From assembly GCA_963931995.1 (NCBI GenBank), contig OZ008369.1, positions 2,170,001-2,234,000 on the forward strand: a stretch of DNA of 64,000 bases. The letters are read 5' to 3'. The DNA comes from Phaonia tiefii (lineage: Eukaryota > Arthropoda > Insecta > Diptera > Muscidae). Positions 1 to 10,282 of this stretch are shown here, one piece after another. A program made the translations under genes and the position numbers. The notes beneath the pieces were generated by a model, which ran no database searches, had not been told where the DNA came from, and worked only from the letters and a program-made list of their open reading frames with translations. Position 1 is the first letter of the stretch; every line of letters starts with the position of its first letter.

Positions 1-129
1 TTTATATGAAATTAGGATTCATGCTATAACAAACCATAATAATACTTTTTTTAAGCTGAGCGGTTAACGTATAACAGCTGTTTAAATGCGAGATATGCAC
101 TCATTTCTTGGAGGGTCTGTAAGAGTTTT

Positions 130-358
130 GCCGTCGGTGGTGCAATGGTAGTGTGCGCAAATGGTAGCCTCGCTTAGTGACGGCGGCAATATCGAGTATT
201 TAGCCATGAAAAAGCTTCTCAAAATACCGTTCGAAACCGGTGTAAAACTGTAGGTCCCAATCAGTGAGTGTAAAACTAGAACGCGCACAGCTCGCTGGTT
301 GTGGAAGCTCTCCCTAATCCCCTCGTGGGATGTAACGGGAAACCATTTATTTATATTA
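130..358 (+). repeat. tRNA-derived SINE, copy 1 (internally deleted)
   Basis: The head (GCCGTCGGTGGTGCAATGG) and the 3' body ending in AAACCATTTATTTAT match the full copy at 853-1150. About 60 bases covering the B-box part of the tRNA-like head are missing, so this copy has lost its internal promoter. I see no clear target duplication. The sequence before it (1-129) and after it (359-570) shows nothing I recognise. Confidence 0.8.
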
Positions 359-571
359 TTACAAAAACGCCTAAAACGTCAATTTTAGCATAATGATTTT
401 GCAAACGGCACAATTTTTGAGGATATTCGACTTAATTTTTTAGTCGGCCTCTGGCAACACTGCTTCAGTCCATCATTGGCGTAGTGGATGGTTCCACCAA
501 ATCCGACCAATCACCGCAAATCAGAGTTGAAATCACCGTCTATACAGAAAAACCCATGAGGGTCTAAAATT

Positions 572-1484
572 AGTAGTTCCTGTTACGATCTGCTGGCGAG
601 TCGTCAAACATTGTCATGATGATGTGGGACACTATAGTATCGACAAGACAATAGAACAGGTAAGTCAAACTTTTTGGTTCAGTCGGATGAGAAAATATGT
701 AAAAGAATACATAGCTGCTTGTACCGAATGTTGCTATTATAAAGCCAAAGGAGGCAAACCAGACGGAACCCTTCATTACTGAAGTTTACAACCACTTCCT
801 TTTCGTCAGATCCACATAGACCATTTGGGTTCATTTGTTCGCAGTACGAGGGGCCGTCGGTGGTGCAATGGTTAGTGTGCGCGGCTCTTGTACATGAGAT
901 CCTGGGTTCGAACCCGGCTCTGACCACCTTCAAAAAAAAATTCTTTCGGCGGCGGTCACCTCGCATAGTGACGGCGACACTATCGAGTATCTAGCCATGA
1001 AAAATCTTCTCAAATTACCGTTCGGAATCGGTGTAAAACTGTAGGTCCCCATCAGTGAGTGAAAACTGGAAAGCGCACAGCTCAGTGATTGTGAGAAGTT
1101 CTCCCCAGTCCCTTCATGGGATGTAATGGGAAACCATTTATTTATTTTTTTACGAGGGGAAACACCCATATTTTGGCAATATCCGATGCATTTACCAAAT
1201 TTTTGGTTGTGAAAGCAGTAAGAAGTACGAAGAGCGTTCCTGTGATAAACGTGTTAAATGAATTAACCGGCTATTTTGGATTGCCGAAGCGGATTGTCAC
1301 AGATCGCGGAACAGCTTTCACTGCCAAAGTATTTGAGGAATATTGTGATCAGAATAATATTCAGCACAGAAAAACGGCAGTACGATCCCCAAGAGCTAAC
1401 GGTCAGGTTGAGAGGACAAACCAAGTGATCCTGTCATATCTACGCACTTCTACGAAGGACTGGGATCTCCACCTACATCAGTTA
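572..1484 (+). pseudogene. Ty3/Gypsy-type integrase fragment, split by a SINE
   Basis: This is a remnant of retrotransposon pol. Before the SINE the + strand encodes an HHCC zinc-binding region (H-DDVG-H, then C-TE-C) and the start of the catalytic core (QIHIDHLGSF, first Asp). After the SINE (1160-1484) the same frame gives VTDRGTAF (second Asp) and NGQVERTNQ (the Glu). All three integrase catalytic residues are therefore visible. The frame resumes exactly (S-T-R then G-N-T-H) once the SINE and one target duplication are removed. A TGA at about 780-782 and the missing gag, protease and RT make it dead. The 3' side runs into Tc1 sequence at about 1470-1484. The family assignment rests on the HHCC plus D,D-35-E layout; a finer clade cannot be given. 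Confidence 0.88.
853..1150 (+). repeat. tRNA-derived SINE, copy 2 (full length)
   Basis: This is a full copy of about 297 bp with a tRNA-like head. Box A is near 859-872 (TGGTGCAATGGTTA) and box B at 905-915 (GGTTCGAACCC). A non-tRNA body and a T-rich tail (TTATTTATTTTTTT) follow. The 9-bp target duplication TACGAGGGG lies at 845-853 and 1151-1159, inside a retrotransposon integrase. The duplication and internal Pol III boxes support retroposition. It is not a functional tRNA gene: the acceptor stem does not close and the same unit recurs at 130 and 54459. Confidence 0.93.
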
Positions 1485-2471
1485 TTAAGCCCAGTGGACG
1501 CATCCCAACTGTAAACCAGAGGACTAAGCGGCTCATTCGGCATTTAGGAGCTAATGACAATATGAGTTGTAGGGAAATAAAGGTGGAATTGGATCTAAAT
1601 GTAACGAGACAGCAAATGCTAAAGGGCGATGTAGGTCTTCGGTACCAAAGCAAAATGGCCAAACCACGCTTAACCCAGCGCGTATTGCTTTTGCAGAAAA
1701 GTACAAGTTTTGGGAGGCCGAATTTGAAACCGTTATATTTAGTGATGAGAAAAAGTTTAATTTGGACGAACCTGATGGTCACCATAAATATTGGAGAGAT
1801 TTACGACATCCTCGACAAACGTGCGAACCACGGTGGTGGATCTCTTATGATATGGGCTGCATTTGGAGCACGAGGGAAGTCAGAAATATGCTTTGTCCCA
1901 ACTAAAATGAATGCGGAAGCATACGTTGTCCTGTTGGACAGCAATTTAATTGACTTTGCTGGCGAATTATATAGAGATAACTGGATTTTTCAACAAGACA
2001 ACACCCCGGCTCACAAGGGATGTTTTTAAGTCTCGAAATATTCCATTACTGGAGTGGCCAGCCATAAGTCCCGACCTCAACCCAATTGAATACCTCTGGG
2101 TGATACTTTCCGCCAAGGTGTTTTCAAAGTCAATATTGGCGGAATGGGAGAATGTCCACTTTAAGCAACTTAGTGAGTTCTATGCCACGCAGGCTACAAC
2201 AAGGTCTTATACACAATATCATATTAATCACATATTTTGATTGGATAAGAATAAGATTTAAATTTAAGTTTAATTTTTCCATATATAAATATTTTCTATG
2301 AAGAATATATAAAACACTTTTTTTTGTTCTAAAAAAGAAATGAAAAAAAATGTTTTCTTATAATTTTAAAGAACACATAAATATAAACTAATATATAAAA
2401 TAAAAATCAAAAAGGTTTTAGCTCTAAAACAACATGACACATTGCACATGTATGTAAATATTTGGCAGGGG
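1468..2471 (+). mobile_element. Tc1-like DNA transposon, copy 1 (5' truncated)
   Basis: This copy shares coding sequence and right terminus with the complete-ended copy at 61031-62494. The right end reads ATATTTGGCAGGGG followed by TA (2472-2473), matching the TIR of the other copy. The left TIR and transposase N-terminus are missing; the element abuts Gypsy integrase sequence instead. From the stop codon of the transposase (2240) to the TIR there are about 230 bases of noncoding AT-rich tail, also shared with the other copy. Confidence 0.87.
1478..2240 (+). pseudogene. Tc1-like transposase, frameshifted
   Basis: This encoded a Tc1/mariner-superfamily DDE transposase that cuts and pastes the element. 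Visible parts in order are the end of the second helix-turn-helix (SGRIPTVNQRTKRLIRHLG), then MSCREIKVEL at 1562. The first catalytic Asp region is out of frame near 1735-1790. Next come GGGSLMIWAAFG, QQDNTPAHK (second Asp) near 1995-2015, a frameshift near 2018, and SPDLNPIEYLW (Glu) at about 2070-2100. A further stretch resembling the family C-terminus ends at 2240. At least two frameshifts make it inactive. The same protein is encoded with different lesions at 61316-62139. Confidence 0.88.
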
Positions 2472-2473
2472 TA

Positions 2474-2907
2474 GCAAACGAGCCCTTCGGGCCATATTTG
2501 GTTACAAAATACTACTACAAATTGATATAATACGTACATACATATATGTAATGCTTAAAATTACAAAAATTATATAACTAAATGATATAATTCCTCATGT
2601 TAACATGTTATTATTACAATTAATATAAAGAAAATGAAATCAAACTACTCAACTGACTAATAAAATTATACATGAAATTTATACAAATTGAATGCGTTTA
2701 ACAATTTGAGGTCGACGATATAAAAACATTTTTTTTATATATATGTATGTATATAGTATAAATGGAGATAAAAAAATAATTTCAAACCAAGCAACTTAGG
2801 AAAAGTTATTTGAGAAAATATTGCGTATTCAAAACAGTTGGTAAAACTGCAGTGAAATTGACAAATGTATAGGGAAAACACTTAAAAACACTGCTTATTA
2901 TATTATT
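2474..2907. other. AT-rich sequence without recognised feature
   Basis: Between the Tc1 right end and the next element I see only AT-rich sequence with short alternating purine/pyrimidine runs (TACATACATATATG type). There is no coding similarity on either strand. Confidence 0.6.
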
Positions 2908-4190
2908 CAGGGGTGTCATAGAAACCAATGTTGTCACTATTGGTTTTGAAAACGACAAGAACAAATGCTTTGGTGTCATGAAAACCAATGTTATCGGTTT
3001 TATATTCGAACTAGAATTTATGTCGGTTTTAGGTGTCACAGAAACCAATGTTATCGGTTTTGATCTTGGAAATAAACCAAGCAGCTAACAACTGTCAGTT
3101 TTCATTTGCGCGCTTTTGATTTGTTATTTGGTTGCACCGGGATGTTTTGTAAAAATGTAAGTGAATTGATTTATTTTAATAATTGCTTAATAAAAAGATA
3201 TATTTTTGCATTTTTGTTTTTACTTTTTAGGAGAAAGCCTAAAAATAGTGCTTTGTCTATTATACGGCTTACTCTCCAAAAATTTAAAAAAAATACTGCG
3301 TCGGATAGAACATGTTATTTTAAGAAAAAAAATTAAAATAGCAAAATCGGGTCAAATGCATAGTTTCGGAGTTATGAACCCCCGGTATGTTGAAATTTTG
3401 AAAAATTATCGATTATTTTCTTTTACTTTTCTCAAAAAAGCTTTATACCACAAAAATAATATGCCCAAGCCGAGAAGGCGGTGTTGGACCTACCCCAGAG
3501 GAGAAAATACCTAAGCCCGGCCAAGGCCGTCTAATTTAAAAAAAATCGATTATTTTTAAAAATTTCAACATAACTCCAAAACTATGCATTTGGCCCGATT
3601 TTGTTATTTTTATTTTATTATCGAGAAATGCTGTGTAATTTTTTTAGCTTATTTTGACTTCTTTTATACCCCATTACCCTCACACATCCGAAATTTCGGG
3701 GACCATAACTCCGAAACAATGCATTTGCCCGGATTTTGTTATTTTACTTTTTTGCTTAAAATAACGTGTTCTGCCCCCTCAAAAAAATGGTTGTTTTTTT
3801 GGAGTGTAAGCCGTAAAATAGACCTGTTGTTGATACTGTCCTTCTTCCGAGACTTTTACTTCAATCGTTACCTACTGATCTCGTCAACTTGGTGAGAGTT
3901 CTTCATCTAATTCAAAAAATTTTACATCTGCTGATGCAATTGTGTTTTATTTATAACGACTTATTCCATTTTTTTATAATTTTCTAGTGTAATACAATTA
4001 CTTTTATTGATATTTCCATGAAAACTATTCAAACAAATAAACACATGTAAGCAACAGCTGATTCGAACATTGGTTTTACTTACATTCGAAATTGTCAAAA
4101 CCAACTTGGTTTCATGACACCAAATGAAACCAATATTGGTTTGCAAAAACGACAATTAGTAAAACCGACATGGTTTCTATGACAGCCCTG
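2908..4190. mobile_element. hAT-like nonautonomous element with subterminal repeats
   Basis: The ends are inverted copies. The left end starts CAGGGGTGTCATAGAAACCA. The complement of the right end starts CAGGGCTGTCATAGAAACCA. Inside each end the motif GTGTCAyrGAAACCAATrTT, with variants ending in CGGTTTT, recurs three or more times, as transposase-binding subterminal repeats do. The terminal CAGGG is typical of hAT elements. An 8-bp duplication is not clean (ATATTATT on the left, ATTATATT on the right). No transposase is encoded. The middle contains an internal hairpin: about 3340-3430 is repeated inverted at 3545-3625, around GGAGTTATG and CATAACTCC. Confidence 0.8.
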
Positions 4191-4689
4191 ATTATATTAA
4201 AGTATTTTGACTAGTTTAATAGTATATTTTCCAAAACTTGTTCTTTAATAAAACATTTTTTTTTTAAGGATTTACTAAAGGAAATGTACGAAACGCAAAA
4301 AGTTGTCATACTTCTGCGTTGCCATGTACGATTTTGTACAACATTGCCACATATGTTGATACGTCTCTTAAAGTTCGCCGGTTCAATTTTTGAACAAAAT
4401 ACTGACTCCTTTGGTGCTCGATAACTGCTACTATTGAAACTCCTGACATACTCCTTTCTATGTTTAATACAGCACTTGAAGTAATTTACTATTTTCTTTT
4501 AGTTTCTAATAAAGTTCTTCGCGGCACCTTATTTTGTTTTTGTTTATGATTTGATTTATTATGATTTGTCTATTCTTCTCTCATGGAGCTGCCAGATGTT
4601 GGTCCGAAAAGAATGTATTCCGATTTTTTTCGTTTTTACCAAAACGTACGAAAGTCATAGAAGCAAAAGCAAAACGTTACGAAATGTTA
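4191..4689. other. sequence without recognised feature
   Basis: I see no reading frame of known type, no terminal repeats and no RNA gene here. The short palindromic stretch around 4325-4350 (GTACGATTTTGTACAAC) is not enough to name anything. Confidence 0.5.
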
Positions 4690-5274
4690 TTTACGAATTC
4701 ATTTCGTTTTATATAGGAATATAGGCATGACTATCCCATGAACTACTTTAATTTTAACGTGCAAGGGGATGTGAAGGTCCAAACAGTACAACTTTTGCAA
4801 AAGAAAGTTGACTTTTGAAATAACCGAATTAACATTTGAAATAACCGAATTAACAAAAGGTAGTTTATTATCGAGAACTACTCCAGGGCAAGTTAATTTA
4901 TCAACGATTTCAATAAGCGTGTTATAAATAACAACTGGAATGTTATCAAGAATATGATTACCAAAGTGCAGTATTTATAAAAATTAACTAATGGGTCGAT
5001 TATCGATAGCAACCAAACCTCAGTTGCGTTGCCAGTTGCCGAAAAGTTATTACATATGGCAACTGACAGCCAGCAAGTTCAGTTGCTTGATAAAGGTTAT
5101 ATTGGCAACCACGAATTTTTGGTTGCTGTATAGTTTTTAAAATAAAACAAAACGTTCAAGTGAACGATAAGCAGTCAAAGAAAATCCAAATTTTTTGTTG
5201 TTAAATTGTAATTTTTATAAAAATTTGTGTATAAGAAATACAATATTATTTATATAAAATAGAGCCTAGTAGCG

Positions 5275-5766
5275 GCAAAATTGTCGGAGCTCGTGCAGCT
5301 CAAAACTTATGAAAAAACGAAATTAAAGAAAAATATAAGAACACGAAAAATATATTTGTGTTGTCGAACAGACCTATGGGGCACACAGGGTCCAAAACAT
5401 GAGTCCTAGACTACTAGAAACAGGCAACTGTGGGTACTCAAATGTTGGGAATTTTTATCCCAAATTTAATAGTGTCTTTATTTTTGTGGAACGGCATCTG
5501 TGCACCCAGATAACCCCAATTTAACATATTATAGTGTCTTGACATTTAGTGTGGGTGTTCAAATTAAAGGGAATGATGAATCTGCTTCATTGCTAGTCAT
5601 TTTAAAACCATTCAAGAACAATTTTCCAGACTTTAAATAAAAGGTCTGGAACATAGGTTCGTCCGACAATAAATAACATATTTTCCGTTTTCCATATTTT
5701 TCTCTAATTTCGGCCTTTATTTATTTATAAAGTTTTGAGCTGCGACCGAACTCCGGCAATTTTGCC
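5275..5766. mobile_element. 492-bp nonautonomous element nested in Harbinger copy
   Basis: The termini are inverted: GGCAAAATTGTCGGAGCTCG on the left and GGCAAAATTGCCGGAGTTCG on the right complement. Similarity runs for about 70 bases through the GCAGCTCAAAACTT region. The 8-bp duplication CTAGTAGC lies at 5267-5274 and 5767-5774. No coding capacity. An 8-bp duplication fits hAT or Merlin; the GG start would suit Merlin, but no transposase is present to decide. Confidence 0.88.
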
Positions 5767-5799
5767 CTAGTAGCCATGTGTTTGCCATGAAATCAGCAA

Positions 5800-6315
5800 C
5801 CTGGTTTTACAGTGTACTTTTGTTCCAAATGAGGGCATCGTGAGTAGAACCAGGATGTCTGGTATCAACATACCCGATTCGCATTTCGTAGTTATAGAAT
5901 TATTCAAACTAAACTAGCCTTTTCTATTTATGTATAAATGGCGAACTTCTTCCTTCGCTCCAATGATACGTACGTGGGTCCCACCAATACATCCGACAAC
6001 TTCGGTTTCTAGTAAAGCCGGATATTATTTTGGGTTTTCGTTTCTTCCTCCGTCATTTTTGAAATAATCCACATCTTACAAATGTTTTTTTAAATTAGAT
6101 GCGCCATGCAAAGGTTGAAGAACTTGCCATGGGACTTTTGGAAATTTCCTTCCGCAAAAAACATTAAAGCTACACAAACTTTCAAGAGCGGAGGTATTGC
6201 TGTCGCCCCATGACTTCGTTTGAAGTGATTTTTCAAAATATCCACTAAATAAACTATTCCTCCTTTCGAAGGCGAAAATGTGCCTGGAACTTAAAACGGA
6301 ATTGTTTATTAACAA
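5800..6315 (-). pseudogene. Harbinger-type (HARBI1-like) transposase remnant
   Basis: The minus strand near 6000-5900 encodes VVGCIGGTHVRIIGAKEE then HLYINRKG and, after a stop, SLN. These are the conserved DDE nuclease motifs of Harbinger transposases, where the first catalytic Asp normally sits at GxIDGTHV. Here the Asp position is Gly, a disabling change. The NRKGYxSLN block is also broken by a stop codon. Further upstream a 79-codon open stretch (6315-6076) may be the eroded N-terminus but has no motif I can name. The segment after PDILVLLTMPSFG is lost at the nested insertion. Confidence 0.85.
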
Positions 6316-7519
6316 TTATTCTCAGCAATAACATTCACTCATTGTAGCCGATTAGAGTTGTCTCTTAAGTGTCTTCTAATAGATGCCACGTTTTGTACTT
6401 GTCTTCCTTGTCAAAAAATAATTCTACTGAACTTATTATTATTAAAAAGTTTTTCTTTCCTTCCTAAAGACACGTTTATTTCTCACACACTCTAGATTTA
6501 TTGTTTGTTTACATTATTTACAGTTGGCGAAGTGTCAAAACTCTGTTATCGACGGGAAACACAGTTACCTACGGCAACTGGCCAAAGTTGCCATACATAA
6601 TACTAATTTTTATTTCAGTGACGTTGTCAGTTGACAACGCAACTGAGGTTCGGTTGCTATCGATAAGCGACCCATAAGACTAATGATGTCGAGTTTACTT
6701 CACTCTCTAGCACATCTACCTCTACATTACCTTTAAACAACAGCTGTATGCCATCTTCATATGCGAAAGGTGAGCAATTCCTGCTGGTTACAGTTTCAAA
6801 GAGATCATTCATGTAAATTACAAAAAGAAGAGGTCCCAAGACAGATCCCTGAGACACCCCACTATGGACAGGTAGAGTACTGGAACTTTTTCCGTTAGTA
6901 TTAACCTACTGCAATCTATTTTCCAAATACGAATACATCAACTTGGAAACCAATGTACAAAACAATGTAATCTCTAATTTATCAAAAGCTTAATCCTCAT
7001 AACGCCTTGGCAACTCTACTCTGATTTACTTCGTTTTTAGTTGTGCTCCGTGAATTTAACTTTTCTTTTTCGTATTTTATAACTTTAAATAGTGCTTGTT
7101 GTATTAATAGTGCGAAGATATGTTAAATTACATACATTGCTTGATATAATTGTGTGTTCAGTGCAGTGCTTGTTTATACTGTTTTCGAATTATTGTGTGC
7201 AATTGGAAATTCTGTTGATCGTGTAAAACACAAACAACAACAATAAAATTTGTTTGTCATTGTTGAGAACGTCTAGCGTTGTAGTTGTTTGATTTTTGTC
7301 TTATCTTTCATTCTCTTTGTTTCGTTATTTGTGTGTCAGAGTTGCCAACTGGTTTTGGGAATTAATATCAAAGGGATAATAAGTTCATACGTTTTTGGTA
7401 ATTTTGTCGATTTACGAATTCTGTTTTTAGTATTTGTTTCTTATTTATTTATTTTTACTCAGACTTAATTATGATGACTTGCATGAACAAAGACTAAGGT
7501 TAGATCGGATACCGATACT

Positions 7520-8238
7520 CTGATTTCATGCTGGCTGTGTGATGGCTTGGTACATGTCAAATGGGTTGGCCTTTATGCAAGCGTTGCAGACAATCTTAGT
7601 GATGACAAGGGTCTTCGTTGGTGTTGCCTGGATTGTAGAAAATTAGATGTGGAGTTCTACAAATTTTTTAGGAGCATGAAGTCCGAGTTTTCTGATATGG
7701 AAAAGGAGCTTTCGGCTTTATCTGGTCGATTTTCCAAGTTTATTGTGATGTTTAATAAATATCCGGGATTGGAAAAGAGAGCAGGTTCACCAAAAGATTC
7801 CTCGCCGAAAAGGAAGAAGACGGCTAAGAAGGCCCTCCATTGTTGGTAATTCCTTCCTCGCCGAATTTAATGGACGTTAATTCTCCAGTTCCAGGTTCAA
7901 GTCCAATGAAATCTTCTGCCCCTGCTACTTTTGCTGAAGTCGTTTCTGTAGTTGCTATAGCTTCCACGGACAGCGATAAGTCATCTCCTCCGGGTGGTAA
8001 TCCCGCCCCGGTGCCAGGACCGACACCAAGAACGTTGACTGTCGTACCGGCAAGGAAGACAGTTTTTGTGTCTAGACTTTCCCCCGACACGACCGAAGAG
8101 GATATACGACTTTACATATCGTTTAAATTAGTCGGGAATAATTCTAACGATTCCATACAATGCTTCAAGCTGAAATCACAATTTTCAGAACGTAGGTCGC
8201 CTTTCAAAATTATTGCACCGGATGACCTATTTTGCTAG
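7520..8238 (+). pseudogene. LINE ORF1 (PHD-like plus RRM-like RNA-binding protein), broken
   Basis: ORF1 proteins of Jockey/CR1-type LINEs bind the element RNA. The first part (about 7520-7849) has a PHD-like metal-binding pattern: CWLC, then H in LVHVKWVG, then CCLDC, followed by a short coiled coil (SDMEKELSALSGRF). The second part (7840-8238) is in another frame. It is rich in Ser/Pro/Ala and ends in an RRM-like block (KTVFVSRLSPDTTEEDI, later CFKLKS and FKIIAPDDLF). The two halves are separated by a frameshift near 7840. Family assignment comes from these domains and the downstream endonuclease. Confidence 0.78.
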
Positions 8239-8283
8239 ATTACCGTCTGGAGATGGGGGAGCTCCAAAAACCTAATTGGGAGT

Positions 8284-8713
8284 TTGAATATGGCGTATCA
8301 GAATGTTCGCGGTTTGAATACTAAATTGTCTAGATTATTTGTTGATAGCTTTGGTTTTGAGTTTGATGTCATTGCATTTTCTGAGACATGTCTTAAACCT
8401 AATGTTTTTAATTCTGAGTTGTTCTGCAATAAGTACGTAGTTTATAGAAAAGATCGTGTTGGTAAAATTGGTGGTGGTGTTTTAATCTCAATTGAAAATT
8501 TTTTATCTTCTGAGTTGGTTACAGTTGATGATATTGGCGATCTTGAATTTATTGTGGTGTCCATTAATTTAGGCAATTTGAAATTGTTTGTCATGTGTTC
8601 TTATATACCGCCATCTTCATGCTTTGAGGTATATCAAGAGCATATTGACGCTATTGCAAAAGTTATTGCGTTAGCCAGTAGAAAGGAATGCTCGAATTCT
8701 CTAAGCTTACCGT
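8284..8713 (+). pseudogene. LINE AP-endonuclease, N-terminal half
   Basis: This is an APE-type endonuclease, which nicks target DNA to prime reverse transcription. MAYQNVRGLNTK holds the Asn of motif I. DVIAFSETCLKP holds the catalytic Glu. GGGVLISI and FVMCSYIPPS are conserved core strands. The later motifs (GDFN, SDH) are missing, so the C-terminal half and the start of RT are deleted. The frame runs on into RT-like LSL just before the hAT-like insertion at 8714. Confidence 0.88.
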
Positions 8714-10274
8714 TAGGCTTGCCAGACGTACTGTTTTCAGCAGTACACGTACTTCTTTTTACTAATTGTACTTCCTTCTGCACAACACCTAAAGAAGTAC
8801 GCAAATGTACTGCTTTTTAGCCTCTGTACTTCTTTTTGTACTGTTTTTTCCCCCCAATTTCTATTTCCCAAATTCGAAAAAGTCTGTAACTTTATATTTT
8901 CAATTCCTCATTCCAATGCAGTTTGATGTTTAACTTTTGGAGAAAAGACCGAAATAAACTTCTAATTGAAAATTTAGAAAGTGAATTAATAATAAAGTCT
9001 AATTATGAGTACACTTGTACTGCGTTTTTCAATTTTTTAAAAACAACAGATGGTAAAAACGGAATAGTTAATCAAGTTCAAAAAAACGATAAATATTTAT
9101 AATTTAATATAATAATATTTAATTGTTAAATAACACTGTGTGTAATTTTTTAAGTCATGGCAAAATAACCATATACGGACACCATTACGTGATAAAAGAC
9201 TAAAAAAAAAGACCCGTGTCTCCCAATTTTTCCCAAAGTCATGCACTTTTTTTTTTATGGGCCGCCAAAGATTTGGGCCTCGGTATCATTTTCGTAAAAT
9301 GTGATCATTTTCTCAGGCTCATATCTTGCAAACCGTTCAGAATTTTGATTTACTCTCTGAGGCAAAGTTGTAGCTCTTGTCATAAAGTACAAAAATTGCG
9401 AACATATAAAATCAAAAAAACTTCACCTTCCAGATCAAAATCGCAAAAAACTTAAAAAAATTCAATTTTTTTTTACCTTTTTTCCCGTGTTCAGGTCCAT
9501 AGGTAGCAAACCGTTCAAAATTCCAGGAAACAATCAACTACAAAAATTTACCTATGATCTCAATAAACAAATTTCTAGAACATATAAACTTCCTAGAGAT
9601 GATTCTTAACACTGTTTAGGTAGCACGCAAAAGTGAAAAATTTGCCGAAAATTTTTTAATTTCATTTTTTTTACCTTTTTCTCCTGTTCAGGTCCATAGG
9701 TAGTAAAAAATGAAATATGCCTGGCCAGAACCATGTGTTTGTCCAAGGGTTAACACCGTGACAAGAGCTACAACTTTGCCTCAGAGAGTAAATCGAAATT
9801 CTGAACGGTTTGCAAGATATGAGCCTGAGAAAATGATCACATTTTACGAAAATGATACCGAGGCCCCAAATCTTTGGCGGCCCATAAAAAAAAAGTGCAT
9901 GACTTTGGCAAAAATTGGGAGACACGGGTCTTTTTTTTTAGTCTTTTATCACGTAGTGGTGTAGTGGTTTTAATGGTAATTAAAACAAAAAAGTGATAGT
10001 ATTAACAAAGTAGATAACCCCATATTATTTATTATATATAAAATGTGAAACACCTGAATAATTTAAAGTTTTTATGTACTATTAAAAATCTATTTATGAG
10101 CTCATACTTTTTTTATTTTCCTTTTTAAAATAAATTGTTACTGTTATGAACTGTTAATTTTTGTACTGAATTTTATGTTTTTTTTTAATAAAAGAGTGTA
10201 CTTCTTTTTTCATAATTGTACTGCTTTTTTTCCTCAATGTACTTCTTTTATCGGTTTCATATCTGGCAACCCTA
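8714..10274. mobile_element. hAT-like nonautonomous fold-back element
   Basis: The ends are TAGGCTTGCCAGA and, on the right complement, TAGGGTTGCCAGA, flanked by the 8-bp duplication CTTACCGT (8706-8713 and 10275-10282). It has no transposase. Repeats of GTACTTCTTTTT/GTACTG-type sequence lie near both ends. The interior carries large inverted arms: about 9181-9385 is repeated inverted at 9755-9960, with sequence such as CCCGTGTCTCCCAATTTTT on one strand and its complement on the other. Open frames of 79-84 codons in these arms mirror each other and are not genes. Confidence 0.9.
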
Positions 10275-10282
10275 CTTACCGT

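Larger units (their letters stand above)
4992..6674 (-). mobile_element. PIF/Harbinger-like DNA transposon
   Basis: The ends are inverted repeats starting TGGGTCGATTATCGATAGCA on the left and TGGGTCGCTTATCGATAGCA on the right complement. Similarity continues through CAACC(A/G)AACCTCAGTTGCGTTG. They are flanked by the 3-bp duplication TAA (4989-4991 and 6675-6677), the hallmark of PIF/Harbinger. The transposase remnant inside (about 5800-6060, minus strand) agrees with this placement. The element is interrupted by a 492-bp element at 5275-5766. Confidence 0.92.
4690..6995 (-). pseudogene. LINE reverse-transcriptase remnant, split by Harbinger element
   Basis: Two minus-strand pieces flank the Harbinger element. 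The upstream piece (about 6995-6678) encodes SQGSVLGPLLFVIYMNDL, RT motif 4-5 sequence, followed by a degenerate FAYEDG in place of F/YADD. The downstream piece (4991-4690) encodes a C-terminal RT stretch, GVVLDNKLPFVNSVIS and IPLHVKIKVVHGIVMPIFLY, typical of Jockey/CR1-type LINEs. In-frame stops and an altered active site (YEDG) mean it is dead. The element must be older than the Harbinger copy inside it. Confidence 0.75.

Noticed and set aside
853..930. Possible tRNA gene with intact A and B boxes
   Set aside because: The acceptor stem does not close, a SINE body follows, and the unit is flanked by target duplications and repeated elsewhere.
9216..9964. Matching open frames of 79-84 codons on both strands
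   Set aside because: They are mirror images created by the arms of an inverted repeat.
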